Positions 36,365-45,707 of a DNA stretch of 64,000 nt are shown piece after piece. A model generated the notes under the pieces. The model ran no database searches. It was not told the origin of the DNA and was given only the letters and a program-made list of their open reading frames with translations. The stretch is taken from assembly GCF_019972315.1 (NCBI RefSeq), contig NZ_BLIZ01000001.1, positions 1,914,513 to 1,978,512 of the forward strand, in the 5' to 3' direction. The DNA is from Geobacter sp. AOG1 (GTDB lineage Bacteria > Desulfobacterota > Desulfuromonadia > Geobacterales > Geobacteraceae). Position 1 is the first letter of the stretch. Every line of letters starts with the position of its first letter. Position numbers and translations under genes: made by a program.

Positions 36365-37530
36365 TGGCGATTCCGTTCTCCTACAGCCTGCGCAACCTCT
36401 GGACTCGCAGACTTACGACGGTCTTGACCGCGTCCGGCATGGCCCTGGTGGTTTTTGTCTTTGCCGCTACCCTTATGCTGGCGGAAGGGTTGCGCAAGAC
36501 CCTGGTGGAGACCGGTTCCTATGACAACGTGGTGATTATCCGCAAGTCGTCCAATTCCGAGGTACAGAGCGGCGTGGACCGGGCGCAGGCCTCTATCATC
36601 GAAAGCCAGCCCGAGGTGGCGCGGGGGAGCGATGGCCGGTTGTTGTTGGCGAAGGAGTTGGTGGTCCTCATCAACATTCCCAAACGGGAGAGCAACAAGC
36701 CTGCCAACGTGGTAATCCGGGGGATTGCCCCAGCTTCGCTTCTGCTCCGTCCCCAGGTGAGGCTGAGTGAAGGGCGCATGCCCCGGCCCGGTTCAGCGGA
36801 GGTCATTGCAGGCAAGAGCATCGCCCGCCGCTTCAAGGGGGGAGGGATCGGCGAAACCCTGCGCTTCGGCATGCGGGACTGGACCGTGGTTGGGATATTC
36901 GACGCCGGTACCACCGGCTTTTCCTCGGAGATATGGGGGGACGTGGACCAGCTGATGCAGGCCTTCCGCCGTCCGGTCTATTCGTCGGTCTCCTTCAAAC
37001 TGCAGGATGTTACTGCGTTCGATCAGTTCAAACAGCGGGTTGAAGGGGATCCGCGTCTGACCGTGGAAGCCAAGCGGGAGACCAGGTATTACGAGGACCA
37101 GTCGGAGGCGATGGCGAAGTTCCTCCGCATCATGGGGATAACCCTGACAGTCATCTTCTCTCTCGGGGCGGTGATTGGCGCCATGATCACCATGTATGCG
37201 GCCGTGGCAAACCGGGTGGTGGAGATCGGCACCCTGCGGGCACTCGGGTTCCAGAAGATGAGCATTCTCGCAGCCTTTGTCATGGAATCGCTCCTGCTCG
37301 GGCTCCTGGGCGGGGTGGTGGGGCTGTTCGGTGCCTCCTTCATGCAGCTCATCACCATCTCTACCATGAACTGGCAGACCTTTTCCGAGCTTGCATTCAG
37401 CTTCACACTCACCCTCGATATACTCTGGAAAAGTCTGCTGTTTTCCGTCGGCATGGGGTTTGTGGGGGGAGTGCTTCCGGCGTTCCGGGCGGCGCGGATG
37501 AATATCGTGGAGGCGCTGCGGGCCAGCTGA
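36364..37530 (+). CDS. ABC transporter permease (FtsX/MacB type) 2, 388 aa
   Basis: The layout is the same as the preceding gene: N-terminal helix (TTVLTASGMALVVFVFAATLML), periplasmic domain, three C-terminal helices and the tail GVLPAFRAARMNIVEALRAS. The two permeases differ clearly in sequence, so the exporter is probably a heterodimer with the ATPase as a homodimer. The substrate is unknown. MacB-type systems move peptides, lipids or toxins. No terminator was seen after the stop. Confidence 0.93.
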   Translation: MAIPFSYSLRNLWTRRLTTVLTASGMALVVFVFAATLMLAEGLRKTLVETGSYDNVVIIRKSSNSEVQSGVDRAQASIIESQPEVARGSDGRLLLAKELVVLINIPKRESNKPANVVIRGIAPASLLLRPQVRLSEGRMPRPGSAEVIAGKSIARRFKGGGIGETLRFGMRDWTVVGIFDAGTTGFSSEIWGDVDQLMQAFRRPVYSSVSFKLQDVTAFDQFKQRVEGDPRLTVEAKRETRYYEDQSEAMAKFLRIMGITLTVIFSLGAVIGAMITMYAAVANRVVEIGTLRALGFQKMSILAAFVMESLLLGLLGGVVGLFGASFMQLITISTMNWQTFSELAFSFTLTLDILWKSLLFSVGMGFVGGVLPAFRAARMNIVEALRAS

Positions 37531-37592
37531 TTTTTCGTGAGTTGAACCGGGCTGTTCCTGTCTCTTCCCTTCTTATAGAGGTGTGATAAGGA

Positions 37593-37620
37593 TTGACAAC
37601 ACATCGCCTGGCGATATAAT
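37593..37620 (+). promoter_or_regulatory. Near-perfect sigma-70 promoter
   Basis: TTGACA (37593-37598) and TATAAT (37615-37620) with 16 bp between them: both boxes are exact consensus. The next start codon is at 37936, so any mRNA would have a leader of about 310 nt, or the product may be a separate small RNA. Confidence 0.7.
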
Positions 37621-37935
37621 GTGACAAACGTTAAAACATCGTTTCCCTTCCTGTCGCACGCCAACGCCATAACCGGCCGCTATTGCACATAATAAATCCT
37701 TTGCAGGTTTTGAATAATATATTGTCAGGTAATAATTTGGGGGGCGGCACGGATTTGTCCTGTTGTCCTTGCATTAATGGTAATAAATGATGTAAAGTGC
37801 TAATCCAATTGACCGTCATGGCTGGTAAATACCGTGCGAACCGGCGACAGACGTGAATGGTGGCCGGATTGCTGAATGTTCCCGCAATGTTTTCTATGAT
37901 GGCACGAGACTGCTTTCCAGCACTACAGAGGTATC
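37621..37935 (+). other. Long untranslated leader or small RNA region
   Basis: Between the consensus promoter and the gene at 37936 lies about 310 bp, rather AT-rich at first (gaataatatattgtcaggtaataattt) and without a supported gene. No known riboswitch motif was recognised. Short complementary stretches exist but no convincing large stem was found by eye. Confidence 0.4.
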
Positions 37936-39138
37936 ATGATTAACATCTTGCTCATAACCACCGATCAGCGGGCGATGGCCATAGTGGAACTGCTTAAGCC
38001 CCAGCACCAGCTCAGGGTTGATGTGGTCTCCGATTTTGATCAGGGGATGAAGGATATTTTCGACAAACGCCCCCAAATGGTATTTATCCAGGGGGAAATT
38101 GACGGTGTATCCGGTGAAACCGTTGCGCGCCACATCAAAGGGCTCCTGCGGGAGCAGTCACCGCGGCTGATACTGCTGCGCGAAACTCTCCAGGCTAGGG
38201 TGGGGGCAAAATCCTGTTACGATGGCAGCATTGACCTGTTTCTCGACGAGGACGACCTCCTTAATGCTTTTCGCACGCAGATGGAGACGATTTCCGGTTT
38301 CAGATGGCAGCCACCCGTCCCCGTCGGAGGGCCGGACGTACCGGTCATGTCCACGGCCGACCAGTATGCGGCGGCACTGGCCGCGGCGACTTTAGAATCA
38401 AGGCCGGAACCTCAAGACTCTCTGGCAACGGAACCGCTAACGCCTTTGTCTCACCGAGGACAGCCTCTCTCCCCTCCCGCGCCCCCGGCCGAGCCCGTCT
38501 ACAATGTGGAAATGCGGTCGCCGGAGCCTATCAGTGCCGCCGGCGGGATCCAGAAACCGGGTGAATTCCGTGGAACTCCACCCCCCTTCGAGAACACATT
38601 TTACGGTCATAAAACCAAGCACCGGCCCTGGCGTTATGTCATTGTCTTTCTTGCTGTTCTGGCCGTCTGCGCCACCGTCTATTTATACCAGTTTTCTCAG
38701 CCGCGCAATGCCCCGGCGAGCAGGACCGGCGGACCTGTATCTGTCCCTTCCCCTGCCGGACAACAACCTTCAGCGTCATCGGATCCTGCGCGGACTATTG
38801 CCTTCATTTCCCGGAACAGGCCCGACGTCGGTTATGCCGCTGCCCATCCGGGGTGGGAGCGTTTCACCAATGATGCGATGGAATTCCTCGTCTTCCGTGA
38901 GAGCGGCAACGTCAAGGCGATTCAGATCGTCGCATTGAGGCAGGAATCATTGTCTGACGCCTTCGTTGCGGAAAGAGTCCAGGATGTCAGTGGCAGTAGT
39001 GCTTACCAGATCGGTTCCCGCATCGAAAAGGATGGTTTTCTCATCGAAAAAGGTTCTGCCAAAGGGAACGTCGAACTAGTCATCTACCGCAAACGCCCGT
39101 CAGGAGATATCCGGGCGCTCGTCATCGCCCTTCCGTAG
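37936..39138 (+). CDS. Membrane protein with degenerate receiver-like N-terminus, 400 aa
   Basis: Residues 1-120 resemble a response regulator receiver (INILLITTDQRAMAIVELL, MVFIQGEIDGVSGETVARHIKG). The phosphoacceptor Asp position is occupied by non-acidic residues near FIQGEIDG, so it may not be phosphorylated. A Pro/Ala-rich linker (about 130-230) leads to one membrane helix (YVIVFLAVLAVCATVYLYQF, about 236-256). An extracytoplasmic Ser/Pro linker and a C-terminal domain of about 100 residues follow (ERFTNDAMEFLVFRESGNVKAIQIVAL to the end). Overall family is not recognised. It leads a group with the LysM and PilB-like genes and is probably part of the same machine. Confidence 0.8.
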   Translation: MINILLITTDQRAMAIVELLKPQHQLRVDVVSDFDQGMKDIFDKRPQMVFIQGEIDGVSGETVARHIKGLLREQSPRLILLRETLQARVGAKSCYDGSIDLFLDEDDLLNAFRTQMETISGFRWQPPVPVGGPDVPVMSTADQYAAALAAATLESRPEPQDSLATEPLTPLSHRGQPLSPPAPPAEPVYNVEMRSPEPISAAGGIQKPGEFRGTPPPFENTFYGHKTKHRPWRYVIVFLAVLAVCATVYLYQFSQPRNAPASRTGGPVSVPSPAGQQPSASSDPARTIAFISRNRPDVGYAAAHPGWERFTNDAMEFLVFRESGNVKAIQIVALRQESLSDAFVAERVQDVSGSSAYQIGSRIEKDGFLIEKGSAKGNVELVIYRKRPSGDIRALVIALP

Positions 39139-39212
39139 TAATGCCCCGGCTGGAACCGGTTGCTGTTGTTTGCACGGGGGAAAATACAGCGCACCTGCCC
39201 AATGGAGACACT

Positions 39213-40736
39213 ATGTTGCCATGCGATACTTCGTCGTACCGTTCATTTCTGTCATTTATTGCGGTTTGCACTCTGCTGACGGCTACGTCGGCGTGGGGGA
39301 TGGATCCCAAGTTTGAACTCGACCCCAAAGCCCTTGACAAGAAAGTTCTGCCCACCGCTTCACCTGCTCCTGCTGTCCGTCCTTCGGAGAAGCCACGTCA
39401 CGCTTCCGTTCAGGGGACCACCTATACCATCAAACCCGGCGACAACCTTTTCAAAATACTGATCCGCGAATACGGGCTCAACAATGACGAGGCCGAGAAG
39501 CTGGTGCCCCGGTTCCGGGATATCAACCGTCTTGGAAGCAGCAAGAGTCTCCAGGTGGGGAAAACCATCCAGTTGCCGTCCTTGAATAAGCTTCGGGGGG
39601 GGGCGGAGGTCACGGCACGAAGGGGTGGGAAGGGGAAGCTCCTGGTCAGGAAGGACCAGCCGGCCGCCAGTTTTCACCTCGACAATGATGCCAGGGAAGG
39701 TGGGGGAGGGCGGATGGAAACTGTCCGCCAGGTCTGGGACAGCCTGCTTCCTGCGTCATCATCTGCATCCGCACCGGTGGATATCCGGAGTGACAGCTAT
39801 TCCCTTTCCCTTGACCCCGGGCGCTATCCGGTATTCCCCGCCGCCGACGGTGGCCGGATCATCGTTGACAGGGAGGGGACGATTCCTCCCCTTGTCAAGA
39901 GCCTGATCATGTCCCAGGACCCGAAAACCCGGGTGGTAGCCGAAAATCCCGCCAACCGCCGCCGTTTTTTTTCATCCCTGCTTGCGGCGGCGAAATTTTA
40001 TTCAGTTGAAGAGGATTTCCGGATGGATTTCGGGATTGACCCGAAGTTGACGGTGCTGGCGGATTACAAGATCGAGAAAAATGCCGACAGCCTCATGCGG
40101 AACGACATCGTACTTCTCAACGTCAACGACACCCGCCGCGGCATACCGCCAGTCCTGGCAGGATTTCTGCAGTCAAAGGGATTCCATGCGGTAGATTCCT
40201 ATCCCGTCTACCGGGAAGGGCGTCATGGCGAGCAGCACCGCGTCTTCCAGGTGACGGCACGTGATCCTCAGACCATGGCAGACTCACTGATGAAATCCCT
40301 TGCGGTTCCCTATGAGGTCGACCATGGCATCAACCTGCTGGGGGACAATGCGGGTGGAGTCCGCTTGATGGTACGTGCGGATCGCTATTTCGAGAAGGAG
40401 GGGAGCCGCTACGTGGTCAGCTTCTTCGATGGCGATCCGGTCCAGTATACCCTCATGCGGCTTCTCGAAGGTGGCGGGTATCGAGTGATCCTCCTGGAGG
40501 CACAGGATGACTTCCGTAAGGTCGCGGAAAAATTTCTGGCCCGTCTCCGCCTCCCCGGCAATTTTGCCATGCACAACCTCTGGAGCCAGACGGACAGCAG
40601 TTACGGCATACAGATGTCCGGAGTCATACTCCGTGACGGGAAAAGCGAAGGACGAATCTTTTTGACGGATCGGGAGATCGACCCTCTCGTCAAAGATCTT
40701 CTGGAATATAATGATTTTAAAGTCGTACGTGAATAG
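39213..40736 (+). CDS. Exported LysM-domain protein, 507 aa
   Basis: A signal peptide (SFLSFIAVCTLLTATSAWG, ending about residue 30) is followed by a LysM module (TTYTIKPGDNLFKILIREYG...LGSSKSLQVGKTIQLP, residues about 67-125) for peptidoglycan binding. A large C-terminal region of about 350 residues is not recognised, with two similar alpha/beta halves each containing PxxLxxxLxxxxxxxV-like patterns. ATG 39213 follows ggagacact and puts the signal peptide at the N-terminus. The 72-bp longer frame starts inside the intergenic leader. It sits between the receiver-like and PilB-like genes. Confidence 0.85.
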   Translation: MLPCDTSSYRSFLSFIAVCTLLTATSAWGMDPKFELDPKALDKKVLPTASPAPAVRPSEKPRHASVQGTTYTIKPGDNLFKILIREYGLNNDEAEKLVPRFRDINRLGSSKSLQVGKTIQLPSLNKLRGGAEVTARRGGKGKLLVRKDQPAASFHLDNDAREGGGGRMETVRQVWDSLLPASSSASAPVDIRSDSYSLSLDPGRYPVFPAADGGRIIVDREGTIPPLVKSLIMSQDPKTRVVAENPANRRRFFSSLLAAAKFYSVEEDFRMDFGIDPKLTVLADYKIEKNADSLMRNDIVLLNVNDTRRGIPPVLAGFLQSKGFHAVDSYPVYREGRHGEQHRVFQVTARDPQTMADSLMKSLAVPYEVDHGINLLGDNAGGVRLMVRADRYFEKEGSRYVVSFFDGDPVQYTLMRLLEGGGYRVILLEAQDDFRKVAEKFLARLRLPGNFAMHNLWSQTDSSYGIQMSGVILRDGKSEGRIFLTDREIDPLVKDLLEYNDFKVVRE

Positions 40737-40796
40737 ATCCACTACCATGGGTTAGTCGGAGTGAAGACCGGCCGCCGGTCTTCGAAAAAGGTGTAT

Positions 40797-42719
40797 ATGG
40801 CACAGAAAAAAATCGGCGAAATACTGCTGGAAAACCATCTTATAGACGAGCAGCAACTACAGGAAGCGCTTGAACTGCAGAAGGTTTTTCCCGGCCAGAC
40901 TATCGGGCAGCTTTTGTGCAGGCTCGGCCATCTCAGTGAGTCGGATCTCTCTTACATCCTGGAACACCAGGGGAAACGCCAGAAGCTGTCGGACATCCTG
41001 CTGAAACAGAAACTCGTCGATCAGGAGCAGCTTGCCCAGGCCAGGACCCTCAGCAAGCAGCAGCATATCCCCTTGGGGAGAGCGCTGCTCAGGCTTCGCT
41101 ACATTGGTGAGGAACCCCTTGCCAAGGCCATCGCCGGCCAGTACGACCTGCCGTATGTCCAGCTTGGCAACCTCGCCATCGAAGAGGACCTTGCCCGCTT
41201 CATCAATTCTTCCTATGCACAGAAACAGAAGATCGTCCCTATTTCCAAGATCGGCAATACCCTTACGCTGGCTATGGCCTATCCCCTCAACATGCATGAC
41301 CTGAGGGAGCTCGGGGTTACCATCCGGCTGAAAATCATCCCGGTCATAGCCGGGGAGAGTGAGATCGTCCAGGTCCAGCAACGCCTCTACAAGTCCACGG
41401 CGATGCAGGAATCCCACGCGGAGGTCGAACTGGATCTCGTTCCGGAGGATATCGGGGAACTCCTGAGTCATATGGGGGACGAGCCGGATGTGGAGGAAGA
41501 GGTCCGGAAAGTCACGGAGAAGGACAGTGTCATCGTCAAGCTGGTCAACAAGATCATCTATGACGCATACATGGCCAGGGCATCCGATATTCACATCGAA
41601 CCCTATCCCGGCAAGCAGGAGGTGATCGTCCGCATGCGGGTCGACGGGCGCTGCAAGATTTACCAGCGGATTCCTTACAAATACAAGTTTGCCATTCCGT
41701 CCCGGATAAAGATCATGTCTGACCTCGACATCGCCGAGCGCCGCCGGCCCCAGGACGGAAAGGTCAATTTCAAGAAGTTCGGCCCCATCGACGTGGAGCT
41801 TCGGGTGGCGACCATGCCCACCCAGGGAGGGTTGGAAGACGTGGTGCTCCGTATTCTCTCCACCGGGGAACCCATTGCCTTCGACCAACTGGGACTGACC
41901 GAGCGGAACCAGCGCGTGTTCGACGAAACCATCATCAAACCCTATGGCCTGGTGCTTGTGGTGGGGCCGACCGGTTCGGGGAAGACAACGACCCTCCATT
42001 CGACCCTTGCCAGGATCAATAACCCGGAGATCAAGATCTGGAGTGCCGAGGACCCGGTTGAGATAACCCAGCGCGGCATGCGACAAGTGCAGGTGAACAA
42101 CCGCATCGGCTTCACCTTTGCCGCAGCGCTCCGGTCGTTCCTCCGCCTCGATCCCGACGTGATCATGGTCGGCGAGATGCGTGACATCGAAACCGCTTCG
42201 ATTGCCATCGAGGCATCCCTGACGGGACACCTGGTCTTTTCCACCCTTCATACCAATACGGCGCCGGAGACGGTGACCCGCCTTCTGGATATGGGGCTTG
42301 ACCCGTTCAGCTTTTCCGATTCGCTCCTCTGCGTGCTGGCACAACGTCTGGCCAGGAAGCTGTGTGATGACTGCAAGGTCGTGTATCGGCCCGAAGCGCA
42401 GGAGCTGGCTGATGTCATTGAAGAATTCGGCCCGGACCAGTTCGCCCGCCTCGGGCTGAAGGGTGAAGAACTGACCATGACCCGTCCGGTCGGGTGCGAT
42501 AAGTGTGCCCAGACGGGCTACCGCGGGCGGCTCGGTATCCACGAACTGCTGGAATGTACCGACAGGATGAAGGGGCTCATCAAGAGAAAAGTCGGCACGG
42601 AACAGGTCGTGGAGCAAGCGGTGACGGACGGGATGACGACCCTGAAGCAGGATGGTCTTCTCAAGGTATTCCAGGGCCTCACCGATCTTACCGAGATCAG
42701 ACGGGTGTGCCTGAAATGA
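40797..42719 (+). CDS. PilB/GspE-type secretion or pilus assembly ATPase, 640 aa
   Basis: Two N-terminal GspE-N-like helical modules (KKIGEILLENHLIDEQQLQEAL and SDILLKQKLVDQEQLAQARTL) come first, followed by the ATPase core. The core has DIHIEPYPG, VRMRVDG, Walker A GPTGSGKTTTLHS, the Asp box LRLDPDVIMVGEMRD and the His box TGHLVFSTLHTN. A zinc tetracysteine motif (CDDC and, later, CDKC) is also present. It is a motor for pilus, type II secretion or related systems. The glutamate of the usual Walker B RDxET (here MRDIETA) is present. The start has aaaaaggtg upstream. Confidence 0.93.
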   Translation: MAQKKIGEILLENHLIDEQQLQEALELQKVFPGQTIGQLLCRLGHLSESDLSYILEHQGKRQKLSDILLKQKLVDQEQLAQARTLSKQQHIPLGRALLRLRYIGEEPLAKAIAGQYDLPYVQLGNLAIEEDLARFINSSYAQKQKIVPISKIGNTLTLAMAYPLNMHDLRELGVTIRLKIIPVIAGESEIVQVQQRLYKSTAMQESHAEVELDLVPEDIGELLSHMGDEPDVEEEVRKVTEKDSVIVKLVNKIIYDAYMARASDIHIEPYPGKQEVIVRMRVDGRCKIYQRIPYKYKFAIPSRIKIMSDLDIAERRRPQDGKVNFKKFGPIDVELRVATMPTQGGLEDVVLRILSTGEPIAFDQLGLTERNQRVFDETIIKPYGLVLVVGPTGSGKTTTLHSTLARINNPEIKIWSAEDPVEITQRGMRQVQVNNRIGFTFAAALRSFLRLDPDVIMVGEMRDIETASIAIEASLTGHLVFSTLHTNTAPETVTRLLDMGLDPFSFSDSLLCVLAQRLARKLCDDCKVVYRPEAQELADVIEEFGPDQFARLGLKGEELTMTRPVGCDKCAQTGYRGRLGIHELLECTDRMKGLIKRKVGTEQVVEQAVTDGMTTLKQDGLLKVFQGLTDLTEIRRVCLK

Positions 42720-43462
42720 GAAATCTCCGCCATGGATTCGCCGCCGGCCTTATGCTGGTCCTGTTGGCCCCTTCTTTTGCTGTCGCAGGCGAGAAGGGTC
42801 CCGTGGGTTACCGGCTGACCGTCGAGGATTATACCGAAGGGTATGTGGTTCCCAAGGTCGCAACCGAACTGCTCCTGGCCCGCAACTGTACTCCCAGTGC
42901 CATCAAGGGGGTACCGGCGGCCCCTGCACAGTTCCAGGAGCTCAACAAGCTCCTGGAGAGGGGAAATCCCGGTTCCCGATTCGATTGTGAGAGGGGGATT
43001 GTCACCTTGGTCCAGCCTTCTGCCCGCATGATCTTCAGAAACTTCAAAGAGGAGCGGCTGGAGAAGGACTACGGACAATTCAGTGATGTCTGGCTTCCCG
43101 GAACGGATACCGTAGCGCGGAGCGTGGGAAAGAATTCTATTGCCATCAGGATCAACCGTGAAGAGCCGGAAAAATCGATCATAACCGCAGCAACATTGCC
43201 GGTCCTCGAGGAGACCGTCAAGGGGATGGGAAAGGGTGCTCCCTCCACTCTGTTTGCCAAGGGAAACCTCGTTCGTATCCTCAATGAAACCTACCGGACT
43301 GTCTATGCACCCCAAGAGCACACCCTTCTCAACTTTGCCTACTTCGTCATGTCGGACCAGGATGTTCAGCAGGAGGTCATCCGTCAGGCACAGTTGGCAA
43401 AGACTCCACCGCTGCACGAGAAGAAGCGGGTCAACAAGGCGGGGCAAAAATCCGCCAAGTGA
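42716..43462 (+). CDS. Exported hypothetical protein, 248 aa
   Basis: A signal peptide (LRHGFAAGLMLVLLAPSFAVAG) is followed by a mature domain without recognised family. Visible are two Cys (LLARNCTPSAIKG and SRFDCERGIV), which could form a disulfide, and a Lys-rich tail. The ATG overlaps the stop of the PilB-like gene (ATGA), which argues for coupled translation and a joint function. The longer open frame upstream lies inside the ATPase gene and is not used. Confidence 0.82.
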   Translation: MRNLRHGFAAGLMLVLLAPSFAVAGEKGPVGYRLTVEDYTEGYVVPKVATELLLARNCTPSAIKGVPAAPAQFQELNKLLERGNPGSRFDCERGIVTLVQPSARMIFRNFKEERLEKDYGQFSDVWLPGTDTVARSVGKNSIAIRINREEPEKSIITAATLPVLEETVKGMGKGAPSTLFAKGNLVRILNETYRTVYAPQEHTLLNFAYFVMSDQDVQQEVIRQAQLAKTPPLHEKKRVNKAGQKSAK

Positions 43463-43580
43463 TTTCCGCCCACTGCGCCCTTATCAGCTGACCAAAAACT
43501 GTTTGCATTTTTAGCGACATTGCTATAGATTAGCTCCCTCCACGACACACCCCACTTCCTTCCCAAAGGCTGACTCTACC

Positions 43581-44657
43581 TTGCGCGACAAAAAATCGCT
43601 CGCTACATTGCGGCAGGCCATCGACAGCCTGGATGACCAGATTCTGGACATCCTCAATAACCGGGCCACACTGGCCATGGAGGTGGGCAAACTGAAGTCC
43701 GCCGCCAGGGGTGATTTCCATGTCCCGAGCCGGGAACGGGAAATCTATGACCGCCTCACTGCCCGGAACCGGGGACCGTTCCCCAACGAGGGGCTGAAAA
43801 GTGTGTTCCGGGAGATCATCTCTGCTTCCCTTGCCCTGGAAGCGCCCATGAAAGTGGCATTCCTCGGTCCCAAGGCGACCTTCAGCCACCTTGCCACCAT
43901 GCAGCATTTCGGCTATTCCGCCGAACTGGTTCCCCAGAAATCCATTCCTGCCGTGTTCGAAGAAGTCGAGAAGGGGCGTGCCACCTACGGAGTGGTGCCG
44001 GTGGAGAATTCCACCGAGGGGGTGGTCTCCTATACCCTCGACATGTTCATGGAGAGCGAACTCAAGATCAATGCCGAGGTGTTGCTGGAGGTCCACCATG
44101 ACCTTCTTTCCCGCACCGGACGGCTTGAGGATATCAAGAAGGTCTACTCCCATCCCCAGCCCATTGCCCAATGCCGGAAATGGCTGGAGGAGAACCTCCC
44201 CAACGTACCGCTGGTGGATGTGGCGTCAACCGCCGTGGCCGCCCAGATCGTTTCCGAGGACTATACCGCGGCAGCCATTGCCAGCGAGCTGGCCGCCACC
44301 ATGTACGATCTCAAGCTGGTGCGCACAAGGATCGAGGACCAGGTCAACAACTTCACCCGGTTTCTCATTATCGGCAAGAAGCTGACGGAGAAGAGCCGTG
44401 ATGACAAGACCTCCCTCATGTTTGCGGTGAAGGATGAGGTGGGTATCCTTTACCGGATGCTGGAACCGTTTGCCAAACGGGGGATCAACCTTTCCAAGAT
44501 CGAGTCGCGCCCCATGAAGAAAAAGGCCTGGGAGTATATGTTCTTCCTCGACCTGGCGGGGCACATTTCCGACCCGGTGATTGTCGAGGCGATCGAGGAA
44601 CTCAAGCAGTGCTGTCAGTTTGTGAAGGTTCTCGGCTCCTACCCCCGGGCAAAGTAG
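43581..44657 (+). CDS. pheA: Chorismate mutase/prephenate dehydratase (P-protein), 358 aa
   Basis: Bifunctional enzyme converting chorismate to phenylpyruvate for phenylalanine synthesis. The AroQ mutase domain occupies residues 1-90 (LATLRQAIDSLDDQILDILNNRATLAMEVGKLK). The dehydratase domain (MKVAFLGPKATFSHLA...VVPVENSTEGVVSYTLDMF, with the catalytic Thr in the NNFTRFLIIG segment) occupies 92-270. An ACT regulatory domain (TSLMFAVKDEVGILYRMLEPFAKRGINLSKIESRP) suggests feedback by phenylalanine. Start TTG 43581 is the only sensible one for a complete mutase domain. The ribosome site is weak. Confidence 0.95.
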   Translation: MRDKKSLATLRQAIDSLDDQILDILNNRATLAMEVGKLKSAARGDFHVPSREREIYDRLTARNRGPFPNEGLKSVFREIISASLALEAPMKVAFLGPKATFSHLATMQHFGYSAELVPQKSIPAVFEEVEKGRATYGVVPVENSTEGVVSYTLDMFMESELKINAEVLLEVHHDLLSRTGRLEDIKKVYSHPQPIAQCRKWLEENLPNVPLVDVASTAVAAQIVSEDYTAAAIASELAATMYDLKLVRTRIEDQVNNFTRFLIIGKKLTEKSRDDKTSLMFAVKDEVGILYRMLEPFAKRGINLSKIESRPMKKKAWEYMFFLDLAGHISDPVIVEAIEELKQCCQFVKVLGSYPRAK

Positions 44658-44678
44658 AGGAGCGCGGCTTTTCCGCAA

Positions 44679-44790
44679 TCTCTGCGTTGATCTTCGCGAT
44701 TCCTTGTGCGACGTAGCGCTGTTTATGCCCGATGTTTGGGTGCTACGTCTCCGCGTCATCCCTCGATCGCCTTGACCTTGCAAAAAATCC
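44679..44790. repeat. Hairpin repeat element, copy 1 (pheA-tyrA gap)
   Basis: A dyad element with an inner stem gacgtagc/gctacgtc (44710-44717 with 44742-44749) and a weaker outer stem near tttccgcaa and ttgcaaaaa. The 3' part ctccgcgtcatccctcgat resembles copy 2 after tyrA. See copy 2. Confidence 0.65.
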
Positions 44791-44825
44791 ACACTCCTGC
44801 TTACGGGGTTGAAAGGATACAACAC

Positions 44826-45686
44826 ATGCCGCTCATTCAGCGGTTGTGCATAATCGGTGTCGGTCTCATCGGCGGCTCCCTGGCCCGGATCCTGCGGGAG
44901 AAGGGGGAAGTGGGTGAGGTCGTCGGGGTCGGCCGGGGAGAAGCGAACCTGCAACGGGCCGTTGAACTCGGGGTGATCGACCGGTACGAGACCGACCCCG
45001 TTGCCGGTGTTGCGGGGGCCGACCTGGTTTTTCTCGCCACTCCCGTCTGCTCCATTGCGTCCGTTCTGGCCCGCATCGCCCCCCATCTGGCCCCGGGGTG
45101 CATCGTGACCGACGGTGGCAGTGTCAAGGGGGAGATCGTGTCTGCCTGCGAGGCGCTCATGCCGGCCGGGGCCTTTTTCGTCGGCGGGCATCCCATAGCC
45201 GGTACGGAAAATTCGGGGGTCGAGGCCTCCTTTGCCTCCCTTTACCAGGGGAGACGCTGCATTATCACTCCTACTGTCGCTACCGACCCCCTTGCCCAGC
45301 AGAAAGTGGTGAGGATGTGGGAGTTGACCGGCAGCGAGGTAGTGCTGATGGACGTGGAGAAGCACGACCGGGTCCTCGCCGCCATCTCCCATCTTCCCCA
45401 CATGGTGGCCTATGCCCTGGTCAACGCGGTGGGGGGGTACGACCGGTTCGAGGAGGGGATTCTGCCGTATTCGGCCGGCGGGTTCCGGGACTTCACCCGC
45501 ATTGCCTCGTCCGATCCGGCCATGTGGCGTGACATTGCCCTCATGAACCGGGAGGGGATCCTGGAGATGATGGACTTTTTCTCCCGCTACCTAGCGGAGC
45601 TGAGGTCGCTGGTGGAGAAACGGGATGGTGCCGGGCTGGAAGCATTCTTCGCCCGATCCAAGGAACAGCGGGACGCGATCCTGTAG
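44826..45686 (+). CDS. tyrA: Prephenate dehydrogenase, 286 aa
   Basis: The NAD-binding motif IIGVGLIGGSLARIL near the N-terminus is followed by DLVFLATPVCSIASVLARIAPHL, GGSVKGEIV, the substrate segment FVGGHPIAGTENSG and ISHLPHMVAYALVNAVGG with the catalytic His. It oxidises prephenate (or arogenate) to the tyrosine precursor. ACT and mutase domains are absent. ATG 44826 follows gaaagga. The upstream longer frame runs through the intergenic repeat and is not used. It lies between pheA and aroA. Confidence 0.95.
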   Translation: MPLIQRLCIIGVGLIGGSLARILREKGEVGEVVGVGRGEANLQRAVELGVIDRYETDPVAGVAGADLVFLATPVCSIASVLARIAPHLAPGCIVTDGGSVKGEIVSACEALMPAGAFFVGGHPIAGTENSGVEASFASLYQGRRCIITPTVATDPLAQQKVVRMWELTGSEVVLMDVEKHDRVLAAISHLPHMVAYALVNAVGGYDRFEEGILPYSAGGFRDFTRIASSDPAMWRDIALMNREGILEMMDFFSRYLAELRSLVEKRDGAGLEAFFARSKEQRDAIL

Positions 45687-45707
45687 TTTTTGTCCGGAAA
45701 GGGTTCT

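Noticed and set aside
40857-42617. Open frame of 586 codons antisense to the PilB-like gene
   Set aside because: The plus-strand ATPase motifs are unambiguous. The antisense product has no domain signature.
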